In this document: positions 35,219 through 44,598 of the stretch, in pieces
Position numbering within the stretch: position 1 is the first letter of the stretch
How the letters are laid out: each line of letters opens with the position of its first letter
NCBI GenBank assembly: GCA_963707015.1
Contig: CAVPOO010000010.1
Location: 124,001-188,000, forward strand
Source of the DNA: CAVPOO01 sp963707015
GTDB lineage: Bacteria; Pseudomonadota; Gammaproteobacteria; Thiohalobacterales; Thiohalobacteraceae
DNA: 64,000 bases
Direction: 5' to 3'
Position numbers and translations under genes: made by a program
The notes under the pieces: generated by a model
Told to the model about the DNA's origin: nothing
The model's input: only the letters and a program-made list of their open reading frames with translations
The model's database searches: none

Positions 35219-35785
35219 ATGAGCGAACGCTCGCACTGTGCGATCTGCCATCTGGTTCCAAGGCTCCTGTTTATCGGACTGCTGATAATCGACACGGCGT
35301 CTGGCGAGGCAGTATACAAGTGGCGTGACGAACATGAGGTCACCCACTTTAGCCAGAAACCGCCCAGGAAACTGCCTCAGGATCTCGAGATTATTGAGTT
35401 GGATGCGCCTCGCCCTGCACCGCATGCACTCAACGACTACTATTCTGTCATCAACCAGGCACGCCGCATGGAGGAAGATCGGAGAAAAAGGGAGCGCGAA
35501 AACCTTCTGCGCAAACTGGCCCTCCAGCAGGCACGGCTGGAATCAGACGACGAGTACCACGAGGACGACGCCACGGACACGACTTACATCCCCGTTTACG
35601 GCTATTACCGCTATCCGTCCCATGCCTACCCGTATCGTTATCCTTATGGCAAGTACCCTCGGCGACCCGGGCACGGCTATCGCCCGCACCACGCACCGTT
35701 CCCTGGTACACACACCCGAGCCCACCCCCGCTATAGCAACAGGACACGCACCACCCCCCCGGCCATCCTGAACCTCGGCCGGTAA
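35219..35785 (+). CDS. DUF4124 domain protein
   Basis: A 188-residue exported protein: hydrophobic N-terminal segment (LVPRLLFIGLLIIDTASG), then the DUF4124 motif AVYKWRDEHEVTHFSQKPP, a charged helix rich in Arg and Glu (about 75-110) and a Tyr/Pro/His-rich tail (YRYPYGKYPRRPGHGYRP). DUF4124 proteins are common, uncharacterised periplasmic proteins of gammaproteobacteria. The tail may bind cell wall or metal, but that is speculation. Confidence 0.78.
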   Translation: MSERSHCAICHLVPRLLFIGLLIIDTASGEAVYKWRDEHEVTHFSQKPPRKLPQDLEIIELDAPRPAPHALNDYYSVINQARRMEEDRRKRERENLLRKLALQQARLESDDEYHEDDATDTTYIPVYGYYRYPSHAYPYRYPYGKYPRRPGHGYRPHHAPFPGTHTRAHPRYSNRTRTTPPAILNLGR

Positions 35786-36178
35786 GACTTCTACGCCAGG
35801 GGGCTTTGCGCCCGCCCATAGGGAGTCTGAAAAATGCATAGCGCTGCGGCAGCCGATTACAATCAAAGGATTTACTACGAGCAGTATCCGCATCGAGAAC
35901 TCGCGATCCCGTTCGACGAAAACCGTGGCGCCGGCCGCAATCCGCATCGATGGTTGTCGGTTCGTTCCCTGATCAGTGCAGTCGCTGGTTCCGCAGCGCT
36001 AGCCGCGTTATTTCAATGCACAACCCCGCGACTGAAGCCGCAAACCATTCATTCCGAATCGGTACAGCGACGGGAATGGTGCCGCGTTGCATACAGAAAC
36101 ACGGTACACAAGCATACGGATTTTTTGCAGTCCGCGGCCTTGGCGATTCGGAAAACTGGCGAAAGTAAGGTGCTGCCG
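35786..36178. other. Intergenic stretch without a supported gene
   Basis: This 393-bp gap between the DUF4124 gene and the end of the TonB-like gene contains one plus-strand frame (from 35834, GGGAG eight bases upstream). It continues 156 bp antisense into the TonB-like coding sequence and has no recognisable similarity. A short hydrophobic stretch near residue 50 could be a membrane segment. I treat it as unproven. Confidence 0.4.
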
Positions 36179-37144
36179 CTAAGCCGGCAAGAAATCGATT
36201 GGATAGGTCACAGTCATCTCATCGACATCCTTGGCGCCGAAGTTGAACAGTTTGACCCGTTGCACCACCTTGTGCCCGAGTGCCTGCGAACCCAGTTCGT
36301 TGGAAACCAGCTCACAGGTTATGACCTTGCCTGAGGGTGAAATAGTCAGACGCAGGACAAGTTTGCCCTGCAGGCTCGGATCCTCGCGCAGGGCCCGGTT
36401 GTACATGGCATAGATCACACCCTTGTTGCGATCGAACACCATCTGGATCTCCTCCATTGTGCGGGACATCTTCCGCCCTTTACGAGTCTCTCGCGTAGCA
36501 CTGGCGTCCGGCTGAACCGGGCTAGTGACTGTCGCAGTCGCACGCTCAACGAGGCCCACGTCGCCCGTGTCACGACTGAGGCTCGCCGTGTTGATCCCCC
36601 CACTCGTCGCCCCGGCTTGCTGCGAGGTTATCATCGAACGCTCTACCTTCCGGGCCGTCTGGCCGGAAGTGCTCAACCGTCCCGTCTTGTTAACCTTCTG
36701 CACCGCGGAGTTATCCCGAAGACCAGCTAATGTGTCCTGAAAAGCCAGAATGCCCGCATGTTGTGCCTTTTCCCGTGCCTTCTCGGCGGTGTTCACCGGT
36801 GGTTTCGGCGTCTCCTTTTTCACCACCTTCTTGGTCGCGTCAACTTTCTTGGGTTTTTCAGGTTGCGGCTTTGGCTCGGCTTCCTTTTTCGGTTCTGGCT
36901 TCGGCTTGGGCACCTCAACACGTGGTGGTGGCGGCGGCTCCTGGCGTTCGAGTATCAGTTTTGCCAAGCGCGGCGGCACCTCGACGAAATCATCCTTGAT
37001 GATCTCTGACAAGGGTAAGAACGGCATTGCAGCGCTGAGCACCATGCCCACGATGACTGACCAGAGCAGAATCGTACGAAAGCGGCGATCCTCGTCTCCC
37101 GATGGCGACCAGGGAAGCGTCAACGAATGATAGTAACCCGCCAC
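36179..37144 (-). CDS. TonB-like energy transducer (AgmX/PglI C-terminal type)
   Basis: Last gene of the nine-gene envelope cluster. The 321-residue protein has one membrane helix near 28-45, a Pro/Lys/Glu-rich periplasmic spacer (EPPPPPRVEVPKPKPEPKKE and similar, about 65-125), and a C-terminal TonB-like fold (NRALREDPSLQGKLVLRLTI, partly, to TVTYPIDFLPA). Such proteins carry proton-motive force from an ExbB-ExbD stator to outer-envelope partners. The start is a GTG 6 bp after the second exbD. The C-terminal domain is of the AglL/AgmX kind rather than classical siderophore TonB, and no TonB-dependent receptor lies nearby. Confidence 0.82.
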   Translation of the reverse strand: MAGYYHSLTLPWSPSGDEDRRFRTILLWSVIVGMVLSAAMPFLPLSEIIKDDFVEVPPRLAKLILERQEPPPPPRVEVPKPKPEPKKEAEPKPQPEKPKKVDATKKVVKKETPKPPVNTAEKAREKAQHAGILAFQDTLAGLRDNSAVQKVNKTGRLSTSGQTARKVERSMITSQQAGATSGGINTASLSRDTGDVGLVERATATVTSPVQPDASATRETRKGRKMSRTMEEIQMVFDRNKGVIYAMYNRALREDPSLQGKLVLRLTISPSGKVITCELVSNELGSQALGHKVVQRVKLFNFGAKDVDEMTVTYPIDFLPA

Positions 37145-37150
37145 AGCCCG

Positions 37151-37651
37151 TCAGCCCTCTCGCGGTGGTTTCTGAAGAACGGCCAGAGAGATTTTCCCGA
37201 AGCCGGCCTGCGTGCAGGTTGCCATCACTTTTTTTAACACCTCAAAGGAAGTCAGTTTGTCACCCATGATTGTGACTTCCCTGCCTGCATCTCCGGCGGG
37301 CTGGCGAATACTCCGGCTGTTCTGCGTTTCCAGGGCCGCTTTCAGGGACGCAATCACATTACCCGCTTGTGACCGCACCTCCGCAACCTTGGCCACCTTG
37401 TTTCCCTGCAATAGAATATCCTGCCCGGTCACCATGACCAGCACGGTCTCTCGCGGCTTTTCCTCAGCAATCGATTCCGGCAACAGCACAGTCCGGGTGC
37501 TGGGCAGGACTTCTCCATCAGACGAATTGACGAGAAGGAAGAACACGAGAATCGTAAAAATGTCCATCAGGGACACCAGATTGAAACTCATTGCCTTACC
37601 AAACCGCTTGTGATGCCGATCCATCCGCTGGGCGCGTTTCGACATTTTCAT
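37151..37651 (-). CDS. ExbD/TolR-family stator protein (second copy)
   Basis: A 166-residue protein with one N-terminal membrane helix (SLMDIFTILVFFLLVNSS, with the conserved Asp that handles protons) and a periplasmic domain. It begins RAQRMDRHHKRFGKAMSFNL, a basic cytoplasmic tail. With the upstream paralogue it would form the D subunits of an ExbB5-ExbD2-like motor. The start overlaps the previous gene by ATGA. Confidence 0.88.
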   Translation of the reverse strand: MKMSKRAQRMDRHHKRFGKAMSFNLVSLMDIFTILVFFLLVNSSDGEVLPSTRTVLLPESIAEEKPRETVLVMVTGQDILLQGNKVAKVAEVRSQAGNVIASLKAALETQNSRSIRQPAGDAGREVTIMGDKLTSFEVLKKVMATCTQAGFGKISLAVLQKPPREG

Positions 37652-38178
37652 TGCGCGGCTCCTGTCTGTCGGCTCGCGGTAATCATTGGATTACTGGGCG
37701 CATCACCAATCGAAATCTCCGGGAAAAGCTCGGTCATCACGCTCTCCCCATCCTGCGATACCTCGCCAACACGCACAGCATCCATAACCTGTACCAGGCT
37801 GTCATAGGGAATGTCTGATTCCAGTAGCACGCTGGCGTCGAGCTTTTCCGGATAGCGGGCCTTAATCTGCTGCAGTAATTCCGATAACTGCGCAAGGTCA
37901 TAACCCTCCGCGGTATTCTCGAGCCGCCTGATCAGACCTCCGTGACGGTCTCCGACCTCGAGTGCCTTCTGGCGAACAACCACTTCCAGAGCCAGTTCTG
38001 GTGTCTGCTTGTTCACCTCGCCGCTGGACGCCGGTGGCAGATTGAGTTCCAGAATCGTAATCCGAGAGAACACGGCCGTGATCAACAGGAACGGCACCAG
38101 GATCACCATCAGGTTCATGAACGCAGTAATATTGATGTCGCCCGGATCCTTCCGGGACCGTCGCCAGCGGCGTCGCAT
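37648..38178 (-). CDS. ExbD/TolR-family stator protein (first copy)
   Basis: A 176-residue paralogue of the next gene, starting RRRWRRSRKDPGDINITAFM with the membrane helix NLMVILVPFLLITAVFS. The usual proton-carrying Asp is not at the normal place: the helix begins AFMNLMVIL, where classical ExbD has a Asp-containing (V/I)D(V/I)xxxLL pattern. The periplasmic domain spans about 45-170. Two different ExbD proteins beside a single ExbB is the AglQ/AglS arrangement. It overlaps exbB by one base (TGATG). Confidence 0.86.
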   Translation of the reverse strand: MRRRWRRSRKDPGDINITAFMNLMVILVPFLLITAVFSRITILELNLPPASSGEVNKQTPELALEVVVRQKALEVGDRHGGLIRRLENTAEGYDLAQLSELLQQIKARYPEKLDASVLLESDIPYDSLVQVMDAVRVGEVSQDGESVMTELFPEISIGDAPSNPMITASRQTGAAQ

Positions 38179-38828
38179 CAGACAGCCTCCTTGCTCGCCA
38201 CTTTCTCCGAGATTACATTGAGGAACTTGACGGATGCCATCTCCAGGCTGTCGACGAGCTCCGTGGTCTTGGTCTGCAGCACCGCGTACACCAACAGCAA
38301 GGGGATCGCAACCATCAGGCCGAATGCCGTGGTATTCATTGCGACTGAAATGCTCGCTGAGAGCATGTCAGCCTTTTCAGCCGGGTTTGCATTCGATACT
38401 GCCGTGAAGGCCTGAATCAGACCCATGATAGTGCCGAGCAATCCTAGCAGCGTTGCAATATTGGCAAAGGTTGCAACATAGTGGGTACGCTTCTCGAAGC
38501 GCGGCACGGCCTCCATCAGGCCCTCTTCCATGGCGGTCTCAACGTCATCACGGTGGGTAGCATTTTTCGCGCGCGCCAGCCCGTAGGTCAGGATCCGACT
38601 CATTGCGGTTTTCGACTTTTGCGCGGTTGTCACCGCTTGTTGATACTTACCGTTCATCAGCAGCGGCATCAGCTGGTTCCAGACCATTCGATTACGGACC
38701 TTGGCCTGCGTCAGATAGACATAGCGCTCGAGAGATATGGCCAGTCCCAGAACAAGCACCACCACGATCGGGTACATGAAGACCCCGCCCGACTGAAAGA
38801 ACCTTACGATCGTGCTATAGATATCCAT
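38178..38828 (-). CDS. MotA/TolQ/ExbB proton-channel protein
   Basis: A 216-residue inner-membrane protein with three hydrophobic segments: near residues 15-35 (GGVFMYPIVVVLVLGLAISL), 125-150 (TLLGLLGTIMGLIQAF) and 165-190 (TTAFGLMVAIPLLLVYAVL). These match the ExbB/TolQ/MotA family, including the GLLGT(V/I)xG motif. The ATG at 38828 has AAGGAGTC upstream; the longer frame from 38897 lacks support. It follows a 149-bp gap, the only sizeable one in the cluster, so an internal promoter is possible. Confidence 0.9.
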   Translation of the reverse strand: MDIYSTIVRFFQSGGVFMYPIVVVLVLGLAISLERYVYLTQAKVRNRMVWNQLMPLLMNGKYQQAVTTAQKSKTAMSRILTYGLARAKNATHRDDVETAMEEGLMEAVPRFEKRTHYVATFANIATLLGLLGTIMGLIQAFTAVSNANPAEKADMLSASISVAMNTTAFGLMVAIPLLLVYAVLQTKTTELVDSLEMASVKFLNVISEKVASKEAV

Positions 38829-38977
38829 AGTTGACTCCTTGACATGACGTGCGCCTGGCCCGAGGCACTGGGCCATGCTTTCGTGTTCTCGACACAAAGT
38901 CGGCTTTTCTGAATGTATTCAGCAAGAAAATGTGAGCTGGTCTACTCGCCTCTCGGCAGCATAGTTGGGCAGCCAGC

Positions 38978-39259
38978 CTATCTGGACTGATGAAGTGCTT
39001 CGTAGTACCCCAAAGAACGACGAAATTCATCCCGGTCGAGCGGACCCAGCGCCTGGTTTATCAGCAGACTGTCCGATAAACCCAGTTCTGAATCGACGGG
39101 TGCGGGGGCCTTCCAAGGGACAATGTACAACGCCTTGGGCAGTTCGCGGTTCCCCACCACTGACATGCCTTGCATGTCCAGCACGGCTTCTTCGGCGCCA
39201 ACTCCATAACCTGCCAGCAACACCATGGTCAGCAACCACCGCCCGCTTCTCTTAGTCAT
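38978..39259 (-). CDS. Small exported protein of the ExbB-ExbD-TPR cluster
   Basis: A 93-residue protein with a signal peptide (TKRSGRWLLTMVLLAGYGVGAEE) and a mature part of about 72 residues containing MSVVGNRELPKALYIVPWK and LGPLDRDEFRRSLGYYEAL. I do not know its function. It overlaps the TPR lipoprotein by ATGA, so it is coupled to the machine. It is likely periplasmic; the compact conserved-looking NRELPKALYIVPWK segment may be a docking surface. Confidence 0.72.
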   Translation of the reverse strand: MTKRSGRWLLTMVLLAGYGVGAEEAVLDMQGMSVVGNRELPKALYIVPWKAPAPVDSELGLSDSLLINQALGPLDRDEFRRSLGYYEALHQSR

Positions 39260-39885
39260 TGCCCTGCGACCTCTGTCTTTACCTGTGTCGATTGAACGCG
39301 CCGTTCCAGATCCACGATCCACTTCTGGACCTCCTCGTCCTGCTGCGCCTGAAGGTCCTGATAACGTTTATAATGTCGCAGTGCATGATCTGGCTGCTGC
39401 AGGTAAATCTCGAACAGTATGCCGAGATTACGGTGTGCATAACTGTACTGAGGATCCACCTTTATGGCATCAAGGTAAGCCTTGCGCGACGCCTCGAAGT
39501 CCCCGCTACTGCGATAGAGCATACCCAGTTCTGTATAAGCCGCGGGGCTCGCGGCGTTTACCTCGATTGCTTTTGTCAATGCCTGGACTGCCAACTGAGT
39601 CTCGCCGATCCTTGCTCGCGCAATTCCGAGATTGATCCAGGGACCGGCGAGCGACGGATCCTTTTCAATAACTTGTTCCAGCACGGGTATCGCCTCGCTG
39701 TAATGCCCGGCCTTCATCAACGTCACGGCCCTGTCAAACTCGCGCTGGACTGCACCGCCTACATTGGCCGGCTGATCGCCCGATCGGCTCGGGGCTAATG
39801 AACAGCCACCGACCAACAACACGGCAAACAGCAGGACCAAAAGCGAGTCAGTTGATTGTTTCAACAAAGTCGGGGGCGTTCTCAT
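39256..39885 (-). CDS. TPR lipoprotein
   Basis: A 209-residue protein with a lipoprotein signal peptide (LLFAVLLVGGC, lipobox Cys near residue 28). It then has about four tetratricopeptide repeats between 50 and 190: FDRAVTLMKAGHYSEAIPVL, WINLGIARARIGETQLAVQ, YTELGMLYRSSGDFEASRK and HRNLGILFEIYLQQPDHALR. The residue after the Cys is Ser, consistent with outer-membrane sorting. It resembles small Tgl/PilF-like or GltE-type TPR lipoproteins. Its start lies 38 bp inside the upstream TPR gene. Confidence 0.85.
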   Translation of the reverse strand: MRTPPTLLKQSTDSLLVLLFAVLLVGGCSLAPSRSGDQPANVGGAVQREFDRAVTLMKAGHYSEAIPVLEQVIEKDPSLAGPWINLGIARARIGETQLAVQALTKAIEVNAASPAAYTELGMLYRSSGDFEASRKAYLDAIKVDPQYSYAHRNLGILFEIYLQQPDHALRHYKRYQDLQAQQDEEVQKWIVDLERRVQSTQVKTEVAGQ

Positions 39886-42655
39886 GTTTCGCGTACCTCA
39901 CGGGCATCAAGTTCTCGAGCTGCTGCAGGCTCTTTCTGACCCATTCGTCGTAGACACCATCTACTGTCCGTCTCAGGTTGGCTTCATGAATCTCGATGGC
40001 CTTTTCCTCGAACGGAAATGCCTGTTCTTCAAGCAGGATGTCATACTGCTCGAGTTCTTCCGGCGACAGGTTCCCAGGCCGACTGGACTCCAGCAGCGCC
40101 TGGGCAAGATCACGGTAGATTTCCGCAATATGATAGGTCGCAGCAGTTGTGACCTCGGCAAGCCCATAATCGATAGCCGCCTCATAGGCCTTGAGCGCGC
40201 TTTCCATTTCACGCTTTTTCTTGGCCAGACTCGCCTTGAGGGGAACGGTCAGGCGAATTCTCCGGTAGGTCGCATACGCGGGTTCGGCAAGTTCGAGCGA
40301 GGCATGCGCCGCCAGGAAGCGCGTGCGTTCGGTACCCCTTGCACCTGCCGCCCGGTCCGCCTGCACGATAGCCATTAGCGACCGCTCATAAGCCTGGCGA
40401 TTTCCCGTTCCCTTGTGCAGATCGGCGACACGCTGACGCGCCTCAACCGCGGGCTCTACCGGTTCGGGAAACTGTTTGACATAACGTTCGAATGCAGCGA
40501 TCGCATTGGTGCCGCGCCCGGCCTTTTCATACAGTTCGGCAGCCTGCCAGATAGCCTCGCGCCTGAGTTTGGGTGATCCACCGGGCTGCTCGCTGACCCG
40601 CTCAAACTCGGCCGCCGCCTTGCCAGACTGACCTGCTTCCAGATAGACAACGGCGAGCTTCTGCGTAATATCCGCCTGCAATTTGTTATCCGGATAGGAT
40701 TTGCGAAAACGTTCAAGCACCATGGCCGCTTGATCCCACTTCTTCAGTTGTATCAATCCCGCCGCTGCATCATATTCTGCTGTCGCGGTAATCGCCGCCC
40801 CGGGCACTGCGTCACGAACCCGCAGGAAGTCGGCGACTGCCTCCGGTAGATTGCCCTGGGCACGATGGCTTTCACCCTGTTTGTAGACCGAGGCTGCCAA
40901 GCGGTCCTGCAATGCCGCTCGCGAATTGTCCTCAGCAGGCGTCAGGCGCAGCACCTGCTGATAACCCGCCTCGGACTGTTGGAAATCACCAAGGTCAAAC
41001 TGTGAGTGTGCCAGTACTGTCCAAGCCGTTTTCTGCAGTGTCACGTCCGCATCCGGCCCGTCAATTACCTGGAGCGCGACCTGACTGGCCAGTTGCAGTT
41101 CGTTCAGCGCAAACAGTTCTTCGGCAGCGCGTGCGGTCACCCGGGTTGCCTCTGGATGCTGCGGGAAAGTCGCTGCGAAGCGGAGCGTGCTATCGATCCC
41201 CCGACGATGCCACTCTGCACGTGAACTCCCCTCCAGCTGGGCCTCTTGTTTTCGGTAGGCCAGCAATGCGGCATAACCTGCTTCAGCGGCTTTCGCATGA
41301 GGCACGTAACCGTATGCGGTCTTTTCATACTCATGTGCGGCATTACCATAGTCGCCGCTCTCATACAGCAACTCGGCCAACATGAAATTCACGTCCGGCG
41401 CCTGACGGTCGTCCGGGAATGACCCCAAGAAACTTCGGTACCAGCGAGCCGCCTCACGATAATCGTCGGGCTTTTTACTCAGCTGAGCCTGCGCATGGGC
41501 ATGCCGTGCAAGATCTAGGACATTAGCCCGAAGGTATTTCATAACCTCCGGGGCCTGCCCCGGATCGTGATGCTGCCAGTAGTTGCTGCTTAGCTCATAA
41601 CGCTCCACAAAGGCGCGCTTGGATTCCAACACGAGGCTTGGGAAACCGCCCTTCTGGTACGCCTCAATCACCCGAACCTGGAACAGTGGCGCGGCGCCGT
41701 GCAGGGGATTGCTATCCACAAAGGTCTGAAACGTGTCCGCAGCATCAGTGAATCGCTCCTTGTTCAGGTAAAGTTCACCGAGACTGGCATAAACCTTGTC
41801 TTCATAGGGACGCCTCCCGTTGCGCGCAAAATAATCGGGAACGGCTCCTGGCTGCGAGTGGTATGAAAAAGCCAGGCTCGCTACGCGTAACGTATCGTCG
41901 AGCATCTCCTGATCGGCGCGACTCAGTTCAATGCCGGCCCGCGCCTTGTCCCGCTCGACGAGGAGATAGTCGAGGAGTCGCATGTGTGTCTGCAACGCTC
42001 GGTCATACTGACGCTGTTTGAAGCGCGCCCAACCGGCCTTATAGAGCGCCTGTTCGTAGAAACCGGAGTCCTGCCCCGCATCGAGGACGGCCTGATAGGC
42101 ATGTTCCGAAGCTGGATAAGAACGGGCAACAAACAAGATCTCGCCTCTGCGGAACTGAGCCTCTGCAAAGTGTCCCGAATCCGGATACTGTGCCACCAGG
42201 TGGTCCAGAGTCTGCAGCGCCGTCTCCGAGTCACCGTCATATTCGTATGCGCGCGCCAACTGATAGAGCACACTGTCGCGATGCCGGTTGTCCGGATAGG
42301 TCTCCAGAAATTCCCGGTACAACTCCACTACTTCACCCGTATTTTCAGCGGATGCGGCTGGGTGACTTGCACCATCAGCAGGGGTGCTGGTCTCAACCAA
42401 AGGTTCCTCTGCCTCAAGCTGCAAATCGGCCAGGCGTCGGGTGGCGTCGGCACGCCGATCGCCCTGTGGCGCGTCCTGCAAGTACACCCGGTAGCTGTCG
42501 ATTGCCCGGGACGCGGTATCATTCACGACTGAAGGTGCGGGCAAGGCCTTGACTCGTTCAGGCAAGGTCCCAATCGTGGCTGGCTTGTCGCTGACCCAGG
42601 AACAGGCAGCGAGCAACGGCAATAACAGCAGACAACTGTAACGTCCGTTTGTCAC
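39848..42655 (-). CDS. Large multi-TPR lipoprotein
   Basis: A 935-residue protein with a lipoprotein signal (LLLLPLLAACSW, Cys near 18) and TPR or TPR-like helical repeats nearly throughout. Examples are VLYQLARAYEYDGDSETALQ near 138, YKAGWARFKQRQYDRALQT, ASLGELYLNKERFTDAADTF and DITQKLAVVYLEAGQSGKAA. Several units resemble YbgF/BamD-type repeats, suggesting a periplasmic scaffold anchored to the outer membrane. It starts in a 4-bp overlap with the gene upstream. It resembles the large TPR proteins of Agl-Glt-like clusters, but no specific function can be read. Confidence 0.83.
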   Translation of the reverse strand: MTNGRYSCLLLLPLLAACSWVSDKPATIGTLPERVKALPAPSVVNDTASRAIDSYRVYLQDAPQGDRRADATRRLADLQLEAEEPLVETSTPADGASHPAASAENTGEVVELYREFLETYPDNRHRDSVLYQLARAYEYDGDSETALQTLDHLVAQYPDSGHFAEAQFRRGEILFVARSYPASEHAYQAVLDAGQDSGFYEQALYKAGWARFKQRQYDRALQTHMRLLDYLLVERDKARAGIELSRADQEMLDDTLRVASLAFSYHSQPGAVPDYFARNGRRPYEDKVYASLGELYLNKERFTDAADTFQTFVDSNPLHGAAPLFQVRVIEAYQKGGFPSLVLESKRAFVERYELSSNYWQHHDPGQAPEVMKYLRANVLDLARHAHAQAQLSKKPDDYREAARWYRSFLGSFPDDRQAPDVNFMLAELLYESGDYGNAAHEYEKTAYGYVPHAKAAEAGYAALLAYRKQEAQLEGSSRAEWHRRGIDSTLRFAATFPQHPEATRVTARAAEELFALNELQLASQVALQVIDGPDADVTLQKTAWTVLAHSQFDLGDFQQSEAGYQQVLRLTPAEDNSRAALQDRLAASVYKQGESHRAQGNLPEAVADFLRVRDAVPGAAITATAEYDAAAGLIQLKKWDQAAMVLERFRKSYPDNKLQADITQKLAVVYLEAGQSGKAAAEFERVSEQPGGSPKLRREAIWQAAELYEKAGRGTNAIAAFERYVKQFPEPVEPAVEARQRVADLHKGTGNRQAYERSLMAIVQADRAAGARGTERTRFLAAHASLELAEPAYATYRRIRLTVPLKASLAKKKREMESALKAYEAAIDYGLAEVTTAATYHIAEIYRDLAQALLESSRPGNLSPEELEQYDILLEEQAFPFEEKAIEIHEANLRRTVDGVYDEWVRKSLQQLENLMPVRYAKHENAPDFVETIN

Positions 42656-44598
42656 GGCAAGTTGCCTCTGGCGTTGGTCGCCTGGTCGTAGGTCGCAGCC
42701 AGCGCGAAACGGGCCTGAAGCACGTAGCGTTTGAGATTCCGCCTCCGGAGCTCCAGTTCCTTCAACGCAAGGTTGCGAAGATACTCGCCTTGCCGGGCCA
42801 GAGTGCGAACGATATGCGGCTGAAGTTTCCTGATGCGGGTACGCAGCTGCGCAATCTTATCGTCATATCCGACAAACTGATGAGTGGCACCTGCCATCGC
42901 GTGCTCAAGTGCGGCCCGCCCCTGTCGAGCCTGCGCGAGCGGCTCATCCAGATCATTCAGCATCTTGCGCGCCTGCCAGAGACGTTCCTTATAACTGGCG
43001 TTAAGCTGCCAGCGCAACACGCCTGCAAGCAGGCGGTGTTTCTCTTTTAGTTGCTCGGATTTTTCGGTGGCTGGCAAACGCTCGAGACGCGCTCCAAGCC
43101 CCTTAAGCTTCTGCCACATCTGGCCTTCCCGCGTCGTCGCCAGTGCCAGGTAATCGTTAGCGTCGGCTATCTGGTCGAGACGCGCTTTCAGGTCATGCCA
43201 GCGATCGCGGACCTGCCCCGGGTCCAAGGTATGCTGGGCGGCCTCAACACGCGGCATCCGTTCCTTGTAGGCCTCGCGGCGGTTGGCCAACATCGCATCA
43301 TAGGTATCGATCTGTTCATTCCAATAAGTCAGGTTTGTGGCGAGATACTGGAGATCGTGATAGTTCTTCCATGCCTCCTGAAACTCATGCAGAGCCAGTA
43401 ATTGCACCAGGTATCCCGTCTCTGGGCTGTAAGGTACAGTGCCCAGATTCCGGTCCGGGCTCATTAGCCGGGATGTGCCGGATCCGCCCACCATGAGTGC
43501 CTGCTGAAGAACACCGGCTTCTACAAAAACACCCTGGTCCAGTGTGTGAGGAAACAGTACCTGCTCAATATTTTCGACCACCTGATCAAGGTGTCTGCCT
43601 TCTTCAGACAGCAGATCTATGGCCCGCTGATAGTGTTGGATCGCGTCGGCCCGAGCGTTAAGCTGGCCCAGTGCATACGGCATGGCGACGAGCGCTTCCT
43701 GAACAGGGGGATCCGCCGGCGACCGACCCAGCAATTCATTCCAGGGGACCAGCGCCGATTGAAAGTTGCCCGTTTCGGTATCGGCCCAACCGGCCCCCAG
43801 CAGGGCCAGGTTCGCAAAAGGGCCCGAAAGCCGAACCCGGTTCAGGTAGTGACGGGCCGAATCGGGCTGATCAGCACCCAGCAGGTGGAGTCCGAGTGTC
43901 AGGTTCGCCTTATCCCGCAAGCTATAGGTTTCGCTATTTGCGGTCTTCAGCTCCCCGACATCCTCCAGGCGCGCAACGCCCGCGTCTTCATTACCACTTT
44001 TGATGAGAGCCACACCGAGGTTATAGTCCGCATACCCTGAAAACTGTTTCGGACCCTTCCATTCCCGGAGTAATTCAGCCGCTTCCTGGTATTTTCCCTG
44101 CTGCATTAATACCTGCGCGAGCAATAATTGCTGTTGGCCATGTACGGCACGCGAAACATTGGAGGTCACCCTCTTCAGCGCGTCTTCGGCCTCCTGCAAG
44201 TATCCTCGCTGATACCCAATCTTGCCAAGAGAAAACCAGATCCGGTTGCGCACCGGCTCTTCGGCATTCTGATCAAGCAGTTCATGAAAAACCCTGGTAG
44301 CCTCACGGTTCATGCCGTAGGAGAGTTCCATGCCACCCAGTAATAACTGGGAGTCGACCGGATGATTTGGCATCCTCTCCTGCATGTCCGCCGCCAGCAA
44401 ATGAGTAATGGCGGGAAAGTAATCGTCCTGGTAAAAATGGAACAGGACTTCCCCGTAATGGAGGTCGCGTACCTGGCGCGGTTCCTTTCCCGCCATAACG
44501 GGGTTGACAACCCACCCAAAGACCAGCCACGCAATACACATGCCGTGACGCACCAGTCTACGCCTTGCCACTGGCGTACACTGCATGTTTACTCCCAT
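42652..44598 (-). CDS. Exported TPR and coiled-coil protein
   Basis: A 648-residue protein with an N-terminal signal peptide (LVRHGMCIAWLVFGWVVNPVMAG), TPR-like repeats to about residue 330 (HYGEVLFHFYQDDYFPAITHLL in part, WFSLGKIGYQRGYLQEAED, GAGWADTETGNFQSALVPW) and a long charged helical C-terminal half (about 400-640) likely to form coiled coil. It resembles GltD-type proteins of Agl-Glt-like systems. Met5 (QCTPVARRR) is an alternative start. It overlaps the neighbours by 10 and 4 bp. Confidence 0.8.
   Translation of the reverse strand: MGVNMQCTPVARRRLVRHGMCIAWLVFGWVVNPVMAGKEPRQVRDLHYGEVLFHFYQDDYFPAITHLLAADMQERMPNHPVDSQLLLGGMELSYGMNREATRVFHELLDQNAEEPVRNRIWFSLGKIGYQRGYLQEAEDALKRVTSNVSRAVHGQQQLLLAQVLMQQGKYQEAAELLREWKGPKQFSGYADYNLGVALIKSGNEDAGVARLEDVGELKTANSETYSLRDKANLTLGLHLLGADQPDSARHYLNRVRLSGPFANLALLGAGWADTETGNFQSALVPWNELLGRSPADPPVQEALVAMPYALGQLNARADAIQHYQRAIDLLSEEGRHLDQVVENIEQVLFPHTLDQGVFVEAGVLQQALMVGGSGTSRLMSPDRNLGTVPYSPETGYLVQLLALHEFQEAWKNYHDLQYLATNLTYWNEQIDTYDAMLANRREAYKERMPRVEAAQHTLDPGQVRDRWHDLKARLDQIADANDYLALATTREGQMWQKLKGLGARLERLPATEKSEQLKEKHRLLAGVLRWQLNASYKERLWQARKMLNDLDEPLAQARQGRAALEHAMAGATHQFVGYDDKIAQLRTRIRKLQPHIVRTLARQGEYLRNLALKELELRRRNLKRYVLQARFALAATYDQATNARGNLP

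Noticed and set aside
35834..36334. 166-codon plus-strand frame with a GGGAG site
   Set aside because: Its last 156 bp are antisense to the conserved TonB-like domain and nothing in it is recognisable; left as an unproven frame in a gap.
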